From assembly GCA_003149345.1 (NCBI GenBank), contig QFWI01000008.1:434001-498000 (forward strand): a stretch of 64,000 bases of DNA. The letters are read 5' to 3'. Below, piece by piece: positions 24,716 to 34,912 of the stretch (positions within the stretch are counted from its first letter, which is position 1; each line of letters begins with the position of its first letter). Source of the stretch: Vampirovibrio chlorellavorus (GTDB lineage Bacteria > Cyanobacteriota > Vampirovibrionia > Vampirovibrionales > Vampirovibrionaceae). The position numbers were made by a program, and so were the translations under genes. The notes under the pieces were generated by a model, which saw only the letters and a list, made by a program, of their open reading frames with translations, was not told the DNA's origin and ran no database searches.

Positions 24716-26011
24716 CTAACCTTGCACGGCTGCGCCCATCAAACCGGATTTGACCTGCTGAACGGCATTTTTAACGTCCTGGTTGGAATCTTTGGCCGCC
24801 TGATTGAGCAGTCCTTTGATCACCGGATCGTTGGGGCGATCGATGTAGCCCAGGGCAGTCACCGCTGCGGCTTTTACTGCCGGGTTTTCTTTCGGATTTT
24901 TCAGAATAGCGTGGATGGCTTCCAGACCTGGGAGGGCACGCGTTTCTACCTGGCTGTTCTGGGCCCGGTTGAGGTTCCCCAGGGCAAACAGGGCGGCCTG
25001 ACGAATCAAGTTTCCGTCTTCCTGAGCCTGACCGGGGGGCAATTCATTGGTGGGGGCCAAAGCTTCCCGCTTGAGCAATTCGTAGGTCTCACGGTTGCCT
25101 TGCTGACGGGCGGCAAACTCCAGAATGGCTCCCAACTTCTGGTTGGCGGACGGCGGAGAGGCAATAATCATGTTCAGCTCTTCCGGGCGCATGGTTTGAA
25201 ACTCACTGCCACCGGTCGGTTGAACAGGCTGCTGCATCATCATCTGCTGCTGCATGGCCGGATCCATACCCATGGGGGCCTGCGGCTGCTGCATTTGCTG
25301 CATCATCATCTGTTGCTGCATGGCCGGGTCCATACCCATGGGGGCCTGCGGTTGCTGCATCTGCTGCATCATCATCTGCTGCTGCAAGGCCGGATCCATA
25401 CCCATGGGGGCCTGCGGCTGCTGAGACTGTTGCAGTTGTTGCTGTAACTGCTGAATTTGAGCTTGCTGCTGGGCCTGCTGCTGTTGCAGTTGCTGTTGGA
25501 ATTGCTGTTGCTGTTGCTGCAACTGAGCCTGCTGCATCTGTTGCAATTGATTCAACTGTTCCTGGAATTGCTGAGCCGCCAAAGGATTCGCTTGGGGAAC
25601 CGGGGAGGCTTGCTGCGGCAAAGGGGATGGCACAGTAGGTTGCGGCGATGCAGGGACTGGCGCTTGATTGTTGAGGTAAGCCTGGTTGTTCAGCTGGTTG
25701 GCCAGATTCAGGTAGTAATTCCGGGCTTGCTCTGCGTCATTTCTGGCGTTCAGGGCATTCAGGTATAACTGTTCCAGTTGCTCTCTGGGGGAGGCGGTGG
25801 GGTTTGGCGCGATCGGAGTCGAGTTTCTGCGCTGGAAGGTATCCGCGACAGGAGTCAGGCTGGGGTTAGCAGTTGGAGCGCTGGTGGGGACATCGCCAGC
25901 GTAGTTACTCAAGGGCGCGTTGATGTTCAGAACCAAGGCACCCGAAGTTCGAGACTGGGGTGGCTGGGCCGGAGGAACCGCCTGTTGGGGAAGGATTGTT
26001 GATATTGCCAT
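24716..26011 (-). CDS. Gln-rich protein with C-terminal HEAT-like repeats (431 aa)
   Basis: The N-terminal ~90 residues are Pro/Ala/Ser-rich. A helical segment with ARNYYLNLANQLNNQ follows, then a ~150-residue tract that is almost all Gln, Leu, Met and Pro, including three copies of a 22-residue unit (MGMDPAMQQQMMMQQ plus QPQAP). The last ~150 residues look like HEAT-type helical repeats (AALFALGNL, AAVTALGYI). The function is unknown. There is no signal peptide. Gln-rich tracts of this kind can self-associate. ATG 26011 with AAAAGGGG upstream is chosen over the longer frame at 26071. It is transcribed divergently from grpE. Confidence 0.65.
   Translation of the reverse strand: MAISTILPQQAVPPAQPPQSRTSGALVLNINAPLSNYAGDVPTSAPTANPSLTPVADTFQRRNSTPIAPNPTASPREQLEQLYLNALNARNDAEQARNYYLNLANQLNNQAYLNNQAPVPASPQPTVPSPLPQQASPVPQANPLAAQQFQEQLNQLQQMQQAQLQQQQQQFQQQLQQQQAQQQAQIQQLQQQLQQSQQPQAPMGMDPALQQQMMMQQMQQPQAPMGMDPAMQQQMMMQQMQQPQAPMGMDPAMQQQMMMQQPVQPTGGSEFQTMRPEELNMIIASPPSANQKLGAILEFAARQQGNRETYELLKREALAPTNELPPGQAQEDGNLIRQAALFALGNLNRAQNSQVETRALPGLEAIHAILKNPKENPAVKAAAVTALGYIDRPNDPVIKGLLNQAAKDSNQDVKNAVQQVKSGLMGAAVQG
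25235..25432. repeat. Three tandem 66-bp repeats in the Gln-rich gene
   Basis: Three units of 66 bp begin with CATCATCATCTG and contain ATACCCATGGGGGCCTGCGG. They differ at only a few positions. They are in frame and code for 22 residues each. Recent duplication is likely, and copy number may vary between strains. Confidence 0.8.
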
Positions 26012-26577
26012 ATAGTAAATGCCCCTTTTAATCGCATTCGCATTTGGAACTAAACTAGTAAGATCGCTCAAGCCAGGGTGTTGCTATCCGCTTTTCCATT
26101 GTTAAGCCTTTGTTACAACAGTCGCTCTTTTACCGAATCGCCATCTGTTTTTTAAATCAATAGTCCAATAGGCTCTGGCCTTTACTTTAAGCCGGATGAA
26201 CACAACAGACGAGCGGGGGTAAAGGAAGAAGCCCCTATCCTGTATGGGCATGACATATCATTAAAGTCAGAACATGCCAAGCGGGTTTCCTGTTCGCCGC
26301 CTGATTTGCAACTCTTAAAAAAAGCTTAAGACTCTTCGCTACAGGCTCAGTGTGTTGTTATAATGAGCGCCAAAAGGACTTTTCATTCTAACAAGTGTAT
26401 GATGTGAACTGGTTTTGTTCGGCGAGCGTTTTGAAAAAGACTCTCAAAAGCGCTCCGCCAAAGGGCGAGGTAAGTGACAAAGCCCATCGGTGGCGGTCAA
26501 TCGTCATCTCACCGCCCGAACCAGTCACCCGCCCATACAGCTTTGGTTAACCGATGTCCGTGTAGAAGGAATTGAGT
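26012..26577. promoter_or_regulatory. Divergent intergenic region upstream of grpE
   Basis: No gene is seen in these 566 bases. TATAAT at 26359-26364 is a strong -10 for grpE, with a poor -35 (TTCGCT, 18 bp away). This gives a leader of about 210 bases before grpE. No CIRCE-type inverted repeat was found. Confidence 0.4.
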
Positions 26578-27249
26578 ATGTTTAACAAATCCTCCCGTCA
26601 GGAAACCCAGGAAGCAGAATCGCCTGAGGTTATGCCAGGGATATCGGATACTGATCAGCAAGAAACCTGCCGTCCAGGGGAATCTGCAACCGCTGAGAGC
26701 GTAAGCTCCTCGGATTTTACCGCTTTGCAGGAAAAATACCAGCAACTCCAAGATCAATTCACCCGACTGGCTGCGGATTTTGACAATTATCGCAAGCGCA
26801 CCCGGGACGAGCAGGAATCCCTGGTTAAATATGGCGCTCAAAAAAGCATCATGGAACTGCTTCCCGTACTGGACAATCTGGAACGGGCCACCGGCAGCCT
26901 GAAAGAAGACTCTGATCCCAAACTGTTGTACAAGAGCTTTAGCATGATGCATCGCCAATTAATGGACGGATTGGACAACATCGGCGTCAAAAAGATTCCT
27001 GCCGTGGGTCAAGTGTTTGACCCCTTGCTGCACGAGGCGGTCAGCCAAACAGCAAGCGCCGAATTCCCGGAGGATAACATCATCCACGAAGTTCAAAGCG
27101 GTTACCAATTGCACGACAAGGTCATCCGTCCGGCGATGGTCATTGTCTCCACGGGCGCGCCCGAAGCGGCTGGCCCCGAGGTTGCCAAGCCAGCCGCCGC
27201 TGCCGAGGAACCCATTCAAAAACCCGTCAATCCCTTCGCCCAATCCTAG
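26578..27249 (+). CDS. grpE: GrpE nucleotide-exchange factor
   Basis: GrpE releases ADP from DnaK. A disordered acidic N-terminus (about 1-45) is followed by the long dimerisation helix and then the conserved core: RLAADFDNYRKRT near residue 70, LLPVLDNLERA near 100, and the beta-domain motif VGQVFDPLLHEAV near 150. The C-terminus is Ala/Pro-rich. GAAGGA lies 7 bases before ATG 26578. A TTG two codons earlier is rejected. It is followed by dnaJ after 160 bases, with no dnaK in the window. Confidence 0.92.
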   Translation: MFNKSSRQETQEAESPEVMPGISDTDQQETCRPGESATAESVSSSDFTALQEKYQQLQDQFTRLAADFDNYRKRTRDEQESLVKYGAQKSIMELLPVLDNLERATGSLKEDSDPKLLYKSFSMMHRQLMDGLDNIGVKKIPAVGQVFDPLLHEAVSQTASAEFPEDNIIHEVQSGYQLHDKVIRPAMVIVSTGAPEAAGPEVAKPAAAAEEPIQKPVNPFAQS

Positions 27250-27254
27250 TGTTT

Positions 27255-27285
27255 TTGGCTAACAGGTCATCCTCTCCTGTATAAT
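27255..27285 (+). promoter_or_regulatory. Candidate promoter for dnaJ
   Basis: TATAAT at 27280-27285 is preceded by TTGGCT at 27255-27260, with a 19-bp spacer that is longer than ideal. It lies in the grpE-dnaJ gap, so dnaJ may be transcribed on its own. Confidence 0.35.
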
Positions 27286-27409
27286 GCCAATACCTAGCGG
27301 GCCAGTGGACGCTATCCAGGGTCAGTGATTTTACTATTTTTTCCCTGAAGCCCTGACATGAAATCCTGAAACCGAATTCGAATATTGAAGCATTCAGAAA
27401 GTACCATCC

Positions 27410-28567
27410 ATGAGCACAACCCGGCGTGATTATTACGAGATTCTTGGCCTTTCCAGAGGTGCTTCCGCCGAGGAAATCAAGAAGGCTTTCCGAAAAAAGG
27501 CCAAGGCCTGTCACCCAGACACCAACAAGAGTCCCGATGCGGAAGCTCAGTTCAAGGAATTGGGCGAGGCCTATGATGTACTTTCCGATGCCAACAAGCG
27601 GCAGGTTTACGATAACTACGGGCATGACGGCTTGAAAAGCGGTGGCTATCAGCCTCAGTGGGACTTTGCTGAAGGCTTCCCCGATTTGGGCGATATTTTC
27701 GCCTCTTTCTTTGGCGGGGGCGCCGGTTTTGGTGGACAACGCCGTCGTGGCGGGCCCCAGCAAGGGAATGACCTGCGGCTGGATTTGCAATTGGACTTTA
27801 ACGATGCCGTGTTTGGCACCAAGCAGGAAATTACCTTTACGCACCTGGAAAATTGCGAACCCTGCCAGGGCAGCGGCTCAGCGGCTGGTTCCGGGCCAAC
27901 GGTTTGTACCACTTGCGGGGGGCAAGGGCAGGTACGCCAGACTGCCCAGACCATTATCGGGCACTTTACCCAGATTGTAATTTGCCCCAATTGCCAAGGG
28001 AATGGTTCTATCATTGTGAATCCCTGCGGTCAGTGCAAAGGACAAGGTCGCACCGCCGTCGAAACCAAGCGCTCTATCGTAATCCCTCCCGGTGTGGATC
28101 AGGGAACCCGCCTGCGGGTAGCAGGAGAAGGGGATGCCGGAATCAAGGGCGGCCCCCCCGGAGACTTGTACGTTGTCCTGCAAATCAAGCCGCATCCTGA
28201 ATTCAAACGGGACGGGTATCATGTCTACTCTCTGCAAGAAGTCCCTTACGCCATTATGGTGTTGGGTGGTGAAGTGCAAGTCAACACACTAGAGGGCAGT
28301 CACACCATCAAAGTCCCTGCGGGCACCCAAAATGGCCATATTTTCAACCTGAAAGCCTTGGGAGTCCCCCATTTGAACAACAGCAGCAAGCGGGGGGATC
28401 ATTATGTCGAAGTGCAAGTGGAAATCCCCACGCAACTGAGCGGAGAAGAGAAGAAGTTGCTGCAAAAGCTGGGGGAACTCCAGCAAGAGCGTAATAAAAA
28501 AGGCCGTATACATCAGTCGGCCTCCATCGTGGGCAAACTCAAGGAAGCCTTTGCCGGCGGGGCCTGA
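27410..28567 (+). CDS. dnaJ: Chaperone DnaJ (type I Hsp40)
   Basis: DnaJ delivers unfolded substrates to DnaK and stimulates its ATPase. The J domain (1-73) has the HPD motif at residues 35-37. A Gly/Phe-rich region (about 80-120) follows, then four CxxCxGxG-type zinc repeats ([32 protein letters not shown]) near 150-215, and the C-terminal substrate-binding domains. At 385 residues it is full length. It lies directly downstream of grpE, but the usual dnaK between them is absent. Confidence 0.95.
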   Translation: MSTTRRDYYEILGLSRGASAEEIKKAFRKKAKACHPDTNKSPDAEAQFKELGEAYDVLSDANKRQVYDNYGHDGLKSGGYQPQWDFAEGFPDLGDIFASFFGGGAGFGGQRRRGGPQQGNDLRLDLQLDFNDAVFGTKQEITFTHLENCEPCQGSGSAAGSGPTVCTTCGGQGQVRQTAQTIIGHFTQIVICPNCQGNGSIIVNPCGQCKGQGRTAVETKRSIVIPPGVDQGTRLRVAGEGDAGIKGGPPGDLYVVLQIKPHPEFKRDGYHVYSLQEVPYAIMVLGGEVQVNTLEGSHTIKVPAGTQNGHIFNLKALGVPHLNNSSKRGDHYVEVQVEIPTQLSGEEKKLLQKLGELQQERNKKGRIHQSASIVGKLKEAFAGGA

Positions 28568-28609
28568 CCCGACCGCCCATCACAATGTATCAAGTATCTG
28601 TTTCTTGAA

Positions 28610-28647
28610 AATAACCCGCACCGAGCGTCGACTCAGGGCGGGTTATT
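28610..28647. terminator. Terminator hairpin between dnaJ and the convergent gene
   Basis: AATAACCCGC (28610-28619) pairs exactly with GCGGGTTATT (28638-28647). On the minus strand the stem is followed by TTATTTTC, so it best serves the minus-strand gene on its right, and may also work for dnaJ. Confidence 0.65.
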
Positions 28648-28670
28648 GGGTTTAACTCGTCAGGACTGGA

Positions 28671-28976
28671 CTAGATTTTGCCGTTCCAGTAGCCGCCATT
28701 GCGATCCACCAGGCCATCCCAACCAGACCAGAAACGGAAAGGGGGAAACAAGCCAATGACAGCGTGAGTGGCCACTTTTTGCCCCTTGTTGCTGTTAACG
28801 GCCTGACCAATACCCGGCCAAACCAGGAAGGACAAAACACCGGCAGCCACGGAGCGACCGGAGATTTTACCGCTTTTTGGCGGGTCGGTATTTTCAGCCA
28901 AAGAAGCAGGCATGGCTCCAACCAGCAAGCAAGACATGACAACGGTCACCAGACCTGTTTTAAGCAGGTTATTCAT
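28671..28976 (-). CDS. Small exported or membrane protein (101 aa)
   Basis: A signal peptide (residues 1-28, ending PASLAE) leads to a short polar part and a second hydrophobic segment (VAAGVLSFLVWPGIGQAVN). A Gly/Trp-rich tail follows (FRFWSGWDGLVDRNGGYWNG). The middle part resembles small membrane proteins with a P-G-IGQ turn, but no family is certain. GGAG precedes ATG 28976 by 7 bases. A longer frame to 29042 lacks support. Confidence 0.55.
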   Translation of the reverse strand: MNNLLKTGLVTVVMSCLLVGAMPASLAENTDPPKSGKISGRSVAAGVLSFLVWPGIGQAVNSNKGQKVATHAVIGLFPPFRFWSGWDGLVDRNGGYWNGKI

Positions 28977-29163
28977 CAAAATACTCCTCGAACAATACCA
29001 ATTCCAGTTGAAGACAACGCTGACGCTTTCCCCAACTGCCACTCTAACAGACTATATCACTCCATTATGATGGTGCATATTCGTCAAAAGATCAATGTGT
29101 TGTGCAAAAATCAGCCCGAAAATGACCCGTCTCTGGCCGGCAACGTCGGGCTTCGGTAAGGGC

Positions 29164-29964
29164 TTACTCAACCGGCAGATTAAAAGAACCGCCAAAGTCA
29201 ATGGTCACTGTATCGCCGGGCTTGATGACCACGCTATCCCCTTTTCCCACGACGGCTACGGCTGCTTTACCCGTGGTAACCACAGTGCCGGCCAAGGCCC
29301 CACCCACTACCGTGGCCGGGACGGTGACAATGGTTCCCAGGCCTCCGGCAATTTGCTTCCCGGCGACCAGGCCCTGATTGGCAATATCTTCAAAGGTCTG
29401 TTTTCCTGACTCCACGCCTTTTTGCACTTTTTTACCAATGCCCGGATCAGTGTACAAGGCCCCTTGCTTATTGACCATGGTGTTCTCGGTGGACAGATTC
29501 AGCGTGAGCGGCAACAACTCTCCAGAGGGCACTACCACATGATCGAAACTCAGGAAAATGGCCCCACCCCGGCTAAAGAAGGAAGGACGCTTGACCTCCT
29601 GTATGCGCCCACGAACCGTGGTACCGGCAGGTAACACCACACGCCGGGTCGCTTGATCGCCCTTCACCGTGAAATCCTGGGTCAGATAGGCATGAAAGGG
29701 ATCCCCGACGTTGCTGACACGAGAATCCATGGTGGTGTTGAAGGCAACGGTCAACATGGTTCCCGCAGGTATCTTCTGGCTGCCGCTTTCGATTTTCAGA
29801 ACAGAGGAGGAGGAAGGGGTCAGGCTGGGTGGGGGGGCTGTCACCTGGGCCGCGGAGGGCGTTCCCCCCATAATAACCATCGAGAGGCAAAAGGGCAGCA
29901 CTTGAGCGGTCAAGAAGACAGGTTTGAAAACACGGTTATTATTAAAGGATTGAACAGTCATCAT
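29164..29964 (-). CDS. Exported beta-rich protein (266 aa)
   Basis: A signal peptide (about residues 1-40, ending PSAAQ) is followed by a Ser/Pro linker and a beta-rich domain with the pattern IPAGTMLTVAFNT, VGDPFHAYLTQDF and VLPAGTTVRGRI. This pattern also occurs in VirB10/TrbI-like and related outer-envelope proteins, though no family is assigned. A Gly/Val/Ala-rich stretch near 205-240 could contact a membrane. It is transcribed divergently from atpD. Confidence 0.55.
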   Translation of the reverse strand: MMTVQSFNNNRVFKPVFLTAQVLPFCLSMVIMGGTPSAAQVTAPPPSLTPSSSSVLKIESGSQKIPAGTMLTVAFNTTMDSRVSNVGDPFHAYLTQDFTVKGDQATRRVVLPAGTTVRGRIQEVKRPSFFSRGGAIFLSFDHVVVPSGELLPLTLNLSTENTMVNKQGALYTDPGIGKKVQKGVESGKQTFEDIANQGLVAGKQIAGGLGTIVTVPATVVGGALAGTVVTTGKAAVAVVGKGDSVVIKPGDTVTIDFGGSFNLPVE

Positions 29965-30037
29965 AAAATACGTCCCTCTGCTTTTGCGCTGGGCAGGCTC
30001 TAACTCGATGGGTTCATTATAGCCGAAGCCTTTTTGG

Positions 30038-30066
30038 TTGACGAAGCGCTTTTTTATGGCAAGATT
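30038..30066 (+). promoter_or_regulatory. Candidate promoter for atpD-atpC
   Basis: TTGACG at 30038-30043 and AAGATT at 30061-30066 are separated by 17 bp. The -35 is good and the -10 moderate. It would give a leader of about 120 bases. The rest of 29965-30194 holds no gene. Confidence 0.35.
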
Positions 30067-30182
30067 GGCTTGTTGTCCTCATTCTCAACCTCTTTTGCAA
30101 AAAGCAGTTTCAATGAGGTAGAGACGCCCCATCACGGCGTCTTGCAAGGTTTTTCATTTTTTCCTAATCCCCAAGCGTTTAA

Positions 30183-31634
<1,452 letters not shown>

Positions 31635-31650
31635 GCCAGGAGTTTTGACG

Positions 31651-32046
31651 ATGTTATTGAAAATCGTGACGCCTGAGCGGGTCGTGGTGGAAACCGAAGT
31701 CGAGGCGTTTGTCGGCAAGACCGTCGATGGCATGATTGGTATCCAGTCCCGGCATATTCCGCTGGTCACCCCACTGACCGTGGGTATTATGAGCTACACC
31801 CAAAATGGCCAGAAATATCCGCTGGCCGTCATGGGCGGTATGCTTAGTACCGATGGCAAGCAAGTGACCGTGTTAACGGATGCCGCTGAACTGAGTCTTG
31901 AGATTGACTCGGTTCGGGCCAATCGAGCCAAGGAAAGAGCGGAAGCGGCGCTAAAACAGTCAACCGACCGACGCGAGATTGCCCAAGCGCAAGAATCGCT
32001 GGCTCGTGCGCTGACCCGCCTTAAACTGGTCAACGGCAAACGCTAG
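31651..32046 (+). CDS. atpC: F1Fo ATP synthase subunit epsilon
   Basis: The epsilon subunit sits in the central stalk and inhibits ATP hydrolysis. An N-terminal beta-sandwich (with VETEVEAFVGKTVDGMIGIQSRHIPLVTPLTVG) is followed by the two-helix C-terminal domain (RANRAKERAEAAL and AQESLARALTRL). AGGAG lies 8 bases before ATG 31651, so the TTG at 31645 is rejected. It is the last gene of the atpD-atpC operon and is followed by a strong terminator. Confidence 0.93.
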   Translation: MLLKIVTPERVVVETEVEAFVGKTVDGMIGIQSRHIPLVTPLTVGIMSYTQNGQKYPLAVMGGMLSTDGKQVTVLTDAAELSLEIDSVRANRAKERAEAALKQSTDRREIAQAQESLARALTRLKLVNGKR

Positions 32047-32070
32047 AAACAAATAGCGTTCAGTTTCAAA

Positions 32071-32106
32071 AGGAAGCGGTGATGGACAAGCGCCGCTTCC
32101 TTTTTT
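32071..32106 (+). terminator. Rho-independent terminator after atpC
   Basis: AGGAAGCGG (32071-32079) pairs with CCGCTTCCT (32093-32101) around a 13-base loop and is followed by six T residues. Confidence 0.85.
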
Positions 32107-32223
32107 GTCGCTTGAACCTTTTGTTTTTTCAGGTAAAATACACAACAAATATATCCTTACAATGCTTACGGGTTTCACTGTACAACCAACACCATAGACA
32201 GTGCTTATTGTAGAGGAGAGGGG

Positions 32224-33309
32224 TTGAGGGTTTTGTTGAGATTACCGACTTGGGCGCTGCCTGTCAGTCAGCCTGCACCATCCATGAATTTTCACAAAGA
32301 ACGTCAAACGGCCCGACAGTTCAAAAGCGTGGCCAGTCCTTTTGTGGGAGCCCCCCCTGAGGATCAGTTCAGGCCAGCCCCGGAACGTATGATGCCAGTA
32401 CCACGGCTGAGACCACACAATAGTGCCGGTTTACCGCCCTTGCACAACCGCAAGGCCGAGCATTATTTTATGTTTTTTCCTTCTTTATACCGGCGGGAGT
32501 GGAATCGGGCCTGTCCAGCGCCTCGGCCCGAACTAGAGGAGCCGCCTTTTGAAACCGTAATCATTAACAACCCCAGAAAGCTGGAGATAGCCCAAAAGCT
32601 CTCAGACTGGACACTGAGGCAGATGAAGGAAGCCAAGGCCGATATCGCGGTCATTGCCCGGGGCGGAAGTCATATTTCCAAAACGCAGGATCGCACCTGG
32701 ATGGAGCATAGCGGTATCCTGATTTACAACCGCAAGCGGGGCGAATGGGAAATCTACAATTTGCTCAACGATTTTTGCGATCAGGCTCCCCGGTGCGATA
32801 TTTGGCGGAATAAGCCCCTGAATTTCTTTTATACCCAGCCGAACCACGACGAGAACGCCATGCTGCTCATCCCGGACAAGGCCTTGCGGAAAAAACTGCG
32901 GCGAGGCATCGAAAGTGGAGCCTACAAAAAATTGCAGTTTACCAAAGACTACAATGTCATCACCCGCTTTGACGGAGATAAAAGTCTCAATTGCAACAAG
33001 TGGGTGCTGATGAACCTGGTGGCCGCCCAATCGGATGATTACGAACCCCAGACCGTACTGGCGGAAATCGGCAAAACATTTAAACCGGGACGGGTGCTGG
33101 TGTGCCCCATCATTCGCCCCTTGGCCAAACAACATCCTACCGTACTCCAGTCGGAGGCCCCCTTGACCGGGCCGTTGAACACGGTCACCGCCGAGAGCCT
33201 GTACCGTTCTGATTTTTTTGAAAAAAAACTGTTTTACGATGAAAGCACGGCCAGCCGCCTGGGCTTACTGGACAAAATTACCGAAACGGTATTCCAGAGT
33301 CGAGATTAG
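32224..33309 (+). CDS. DUF2145-like predicted papain-fold hydrolase (361 aa)
   Basis: The central and C-terminal part matches the pattern of permuted papain-fold (NlpC/P60, DUF2145-like) proteins. A candidate catalytic His lies in MEHSGILIYN near residue 162, and the Cys in LNCNKWVLMNL near residue 258. These enzymes cleave peptides, amides or lipid esters, and the substrate here is unknown. The first ~80 residues are Pro/Arg-rich and look disordered, with no signal peptide. TTG 32224 has a purine-rich AGAGGAGAGG directly upstream and is preferred. An ATG at 32284 is possible. Assignment to DUF2145 is by eye only. Confidence 0.6.
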   Translation: MRVLLRLPTWALPVSQPAPSMNFHKERQTARQFKSVASPFVGAPPEDQFRPAPERMMPVPRLRPHNSAGLPPLHNRKAEHYFMFFPSLYRREWNRACPAPRPELEEPPFETVIINNPRKLEIAQKLSDWTLRQMKEAKADIAVIARGGSHISKTQDRTWMEHSGILIYNRKRGEWEIYNLLNDFCDQAPRCDIWRNKPLNFFYTQPNHDENAMLLIPDKALRKKLRRGIESGAYKKLQFTKDYNVITRFDGDKSLNCNKWVLMNLVAAQSDDYEPQTVLAEIGKTFKPGRVLVCPIIRPLAKQHPTVLQSEAPLTGPLNTVTAESLYRSDFFEKKLFYDESTASRLGLLDKITETVFQSRD

Positions 33310-33328
33310 CAGGCTCTGGTAGCGGGCT

Positions 33329-34609
33329 TTAGTAGCCAACTTTCTCATTGACCATCACGTCTTCGGCGGAATGGGCGTGCGGGAAAAACTTGCGGTGAAT
33401 GGCCCGAACGGCATCATGGCCCTGGGCTTTATCGACCAGGCAACTGATTTTAATCTCGGAGGTGGAGATCATCTTGATGTTGATGCCGCTATCGGACAGC
33501 GCTTCAAACATTTCGGCGGCGATACCGGGACGATCAATCATCCCGGCGCCCACAATGCTGACCTTGGCGATTTCAGTGTCGCTGGTGATGTTATCCGCCC
33601 CAATTTTTTGCTGAACGGCCTTTAAGACACGCAGCGCATCGTGGGCATCGGTGCTGTTGATGGTGAAGGCAATGTCGTTGGTGCCTTCCCGTTTGCCCAG
33701 AGACTGGATGATCATATCCACGCTGATGTTTTCGTTGGCCAAACTGCCGAAAATCTCGGCGGCCACACCGGGTTGATCCGGACAACCCACCACGGCAAAC
33801 CGGCTTTGGCTGTTGTCACAGGCGATGCCGGTCACGGCGTTACCTCGGTCGGAGCTGACTTCTCCAATCATCATGGTTCCAGAATCCTCTAGGTAAAACG
33901 TACTGCGTTTGCATAACTTGATGTTTCCCTGACGGGCCAGTTCCACCGCCCGAGGGTGAAGCACCTGAGCCCCCACCCGGGCCAGTTCCATCATTTCGAT
34001 GTAGGAAATCTGATCGATCTTGATGGCCTCAGGCACCACCCGCGGATCCGTTGAGTACACGCCCCGCACGTCGGTGTAAATATCGCAGCGTTCGGCATTC
34101 AGGGCTCCAGTTAAGGCCACCGCAGAGGTATCCGAGCCGCCCCGGCCCAGGGTGGTGAAATCGCCCTTGCTGTTGATTCCCTGAAAGCCGGTGACCAGGA
34201 CAATATAGCCCTGATTGAGGTGATTGAGCATGTTTTCGGTCTTGATTTCCAGGATGCGGGCCCGGTTGTGCAAATCCTCGGTGTGGATACCGGCCTGAGC
34301 CCCATTCATGCTAACCGCTTGATAGCCCATGGTTTGAATGGCCATAGCCACCGCCGCCACAGAGACCATTTCCCCGGTAGCCAGCAAAGCGTCATACTCT
34401 CGTCCGCCCGGATTTTCAGACAGCTGGCCCGCCAGCTCCACCAAATCATCCGTGGAATCCCCCATGGCGGAAATAACGGCCACCGTGCGGTACCCCTTCT
34501 CGTAGGTGTCCACGATAATGCGGGCCACCTTTTTGATTTTCTCGGCATCCGCTACGGAACTGCCGCCAAACTTCTGGACGATGATGGGGGAATCGCTGTT
34601 GGGGGACAC
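33329..34609 (-). CDS. lysC: Aspartate kinase
   Basis: Aspartate kinase phosphorylates aspartate, the first step to Lys, Thr, Met and diaminopimelate. KFGGSSV lies near residue 12, the ATP/aspartate-binding GRGGSDTSAVAL near 150, and YTDVRGVYSTDPR near 172. Two C-terminal ACT domains bind the feedback inhibitor (about 270-345 and 350-420). The length of 426 is typical of the ACT-bearing monofunctional form. The start is GTG with AGGAG 7 bases upstream. A lysine riboswitch was looked for upstream and not seen. Confidence 0.95.
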   Translation of the reverse strand: MSPNSDSPIIVQKFGGSSVADAEKIKKVARIIVDTYEKGYRTVAVISAMGDSTDDLVELAGQLSENPGGREYDALLATGEMVSVAAVAMAIQTMGYQAVSMNGAQAGIHTEDLHNRARILEIKTENMLNHLNQGYIVLVTGFQGINSKGDFTTLGRGGSDTSAVALTGALNAERCDIYTDVRGVYSTDPRVVPEAIKIDQISYIEMMELARVGAQVLHPRAVELARQGNIKLCKRSTFYLEDSGTMMIGEVSSDRGNAVTGIACDNSQSRFAVVGCPDQPGVAAEIFGSLANENISVDMIIQSLGKREGTNDIAFTINSTDAHDALRVLKAVQQKIGADNITSDTEIAKVSIVGAGMIDRPGIAAEMFEALSDSGINIKMISTSEIKISCLVDKAQGHDAVRAIHRKFFPHAHSAEDVMVNEKVGY

Positions 34610-34782
34610 AAGGGCGCTCCTTCAAACCGAAATGAAAGGGGATAGCGTGAGGGGGTAAAAGTCTAGAGTTCAGACCAATGCTTCAATTAAACCCGAACCA
34701 ACGGGTTAATTGCGAGCAAAAGGACTTTGAACCTGTTCTGACAACAGCGTTCAAATCACCGATACTGGGCAATACAATAACA

Positions 34783-34806
34783 GGCCTGCCCGCAGCGGGC
34801 AAGGCC
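34783..34806. other. Palindromic stem-loop upstream of lysC
   Basis: GGCCTGCCCGCAGCGGGCAAGGCC forms a near-perfect hairpin of up to eleven pairs. It lies in the 303-base gap between lysC and the PPC gene, which holds no gene. Its role, as leader structure or REP-like element, is unclear. Confidence 0.35.
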
Positions 34807-34912
34807 AATTCAGAAGACTGTTCTTTGCCAGATTGGGGCCTGACTGGCATAATACAGAAAGGTGACGCTTCCAGCCTCACCGAATGAAATTGCGTTGTGT
34901 GGAGTGCGTTTG

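Noticed and set aside
25235-25432. CRISPR array
   Set aside because: The units are tandem, in frame and coding, without spacers. No cas gene is nearby.
26300-26577. CIRCE heat-shock operator before grpE
   Set aside because: No TTAGCACTC/GAGTGCTAA-type inverted repeat is present.
34610-34860. Lysine riboswitch upstream of lysC
   Set aside because: The characteristic lysine-riboswitch motifs are not present; only simple hairpins are seen.
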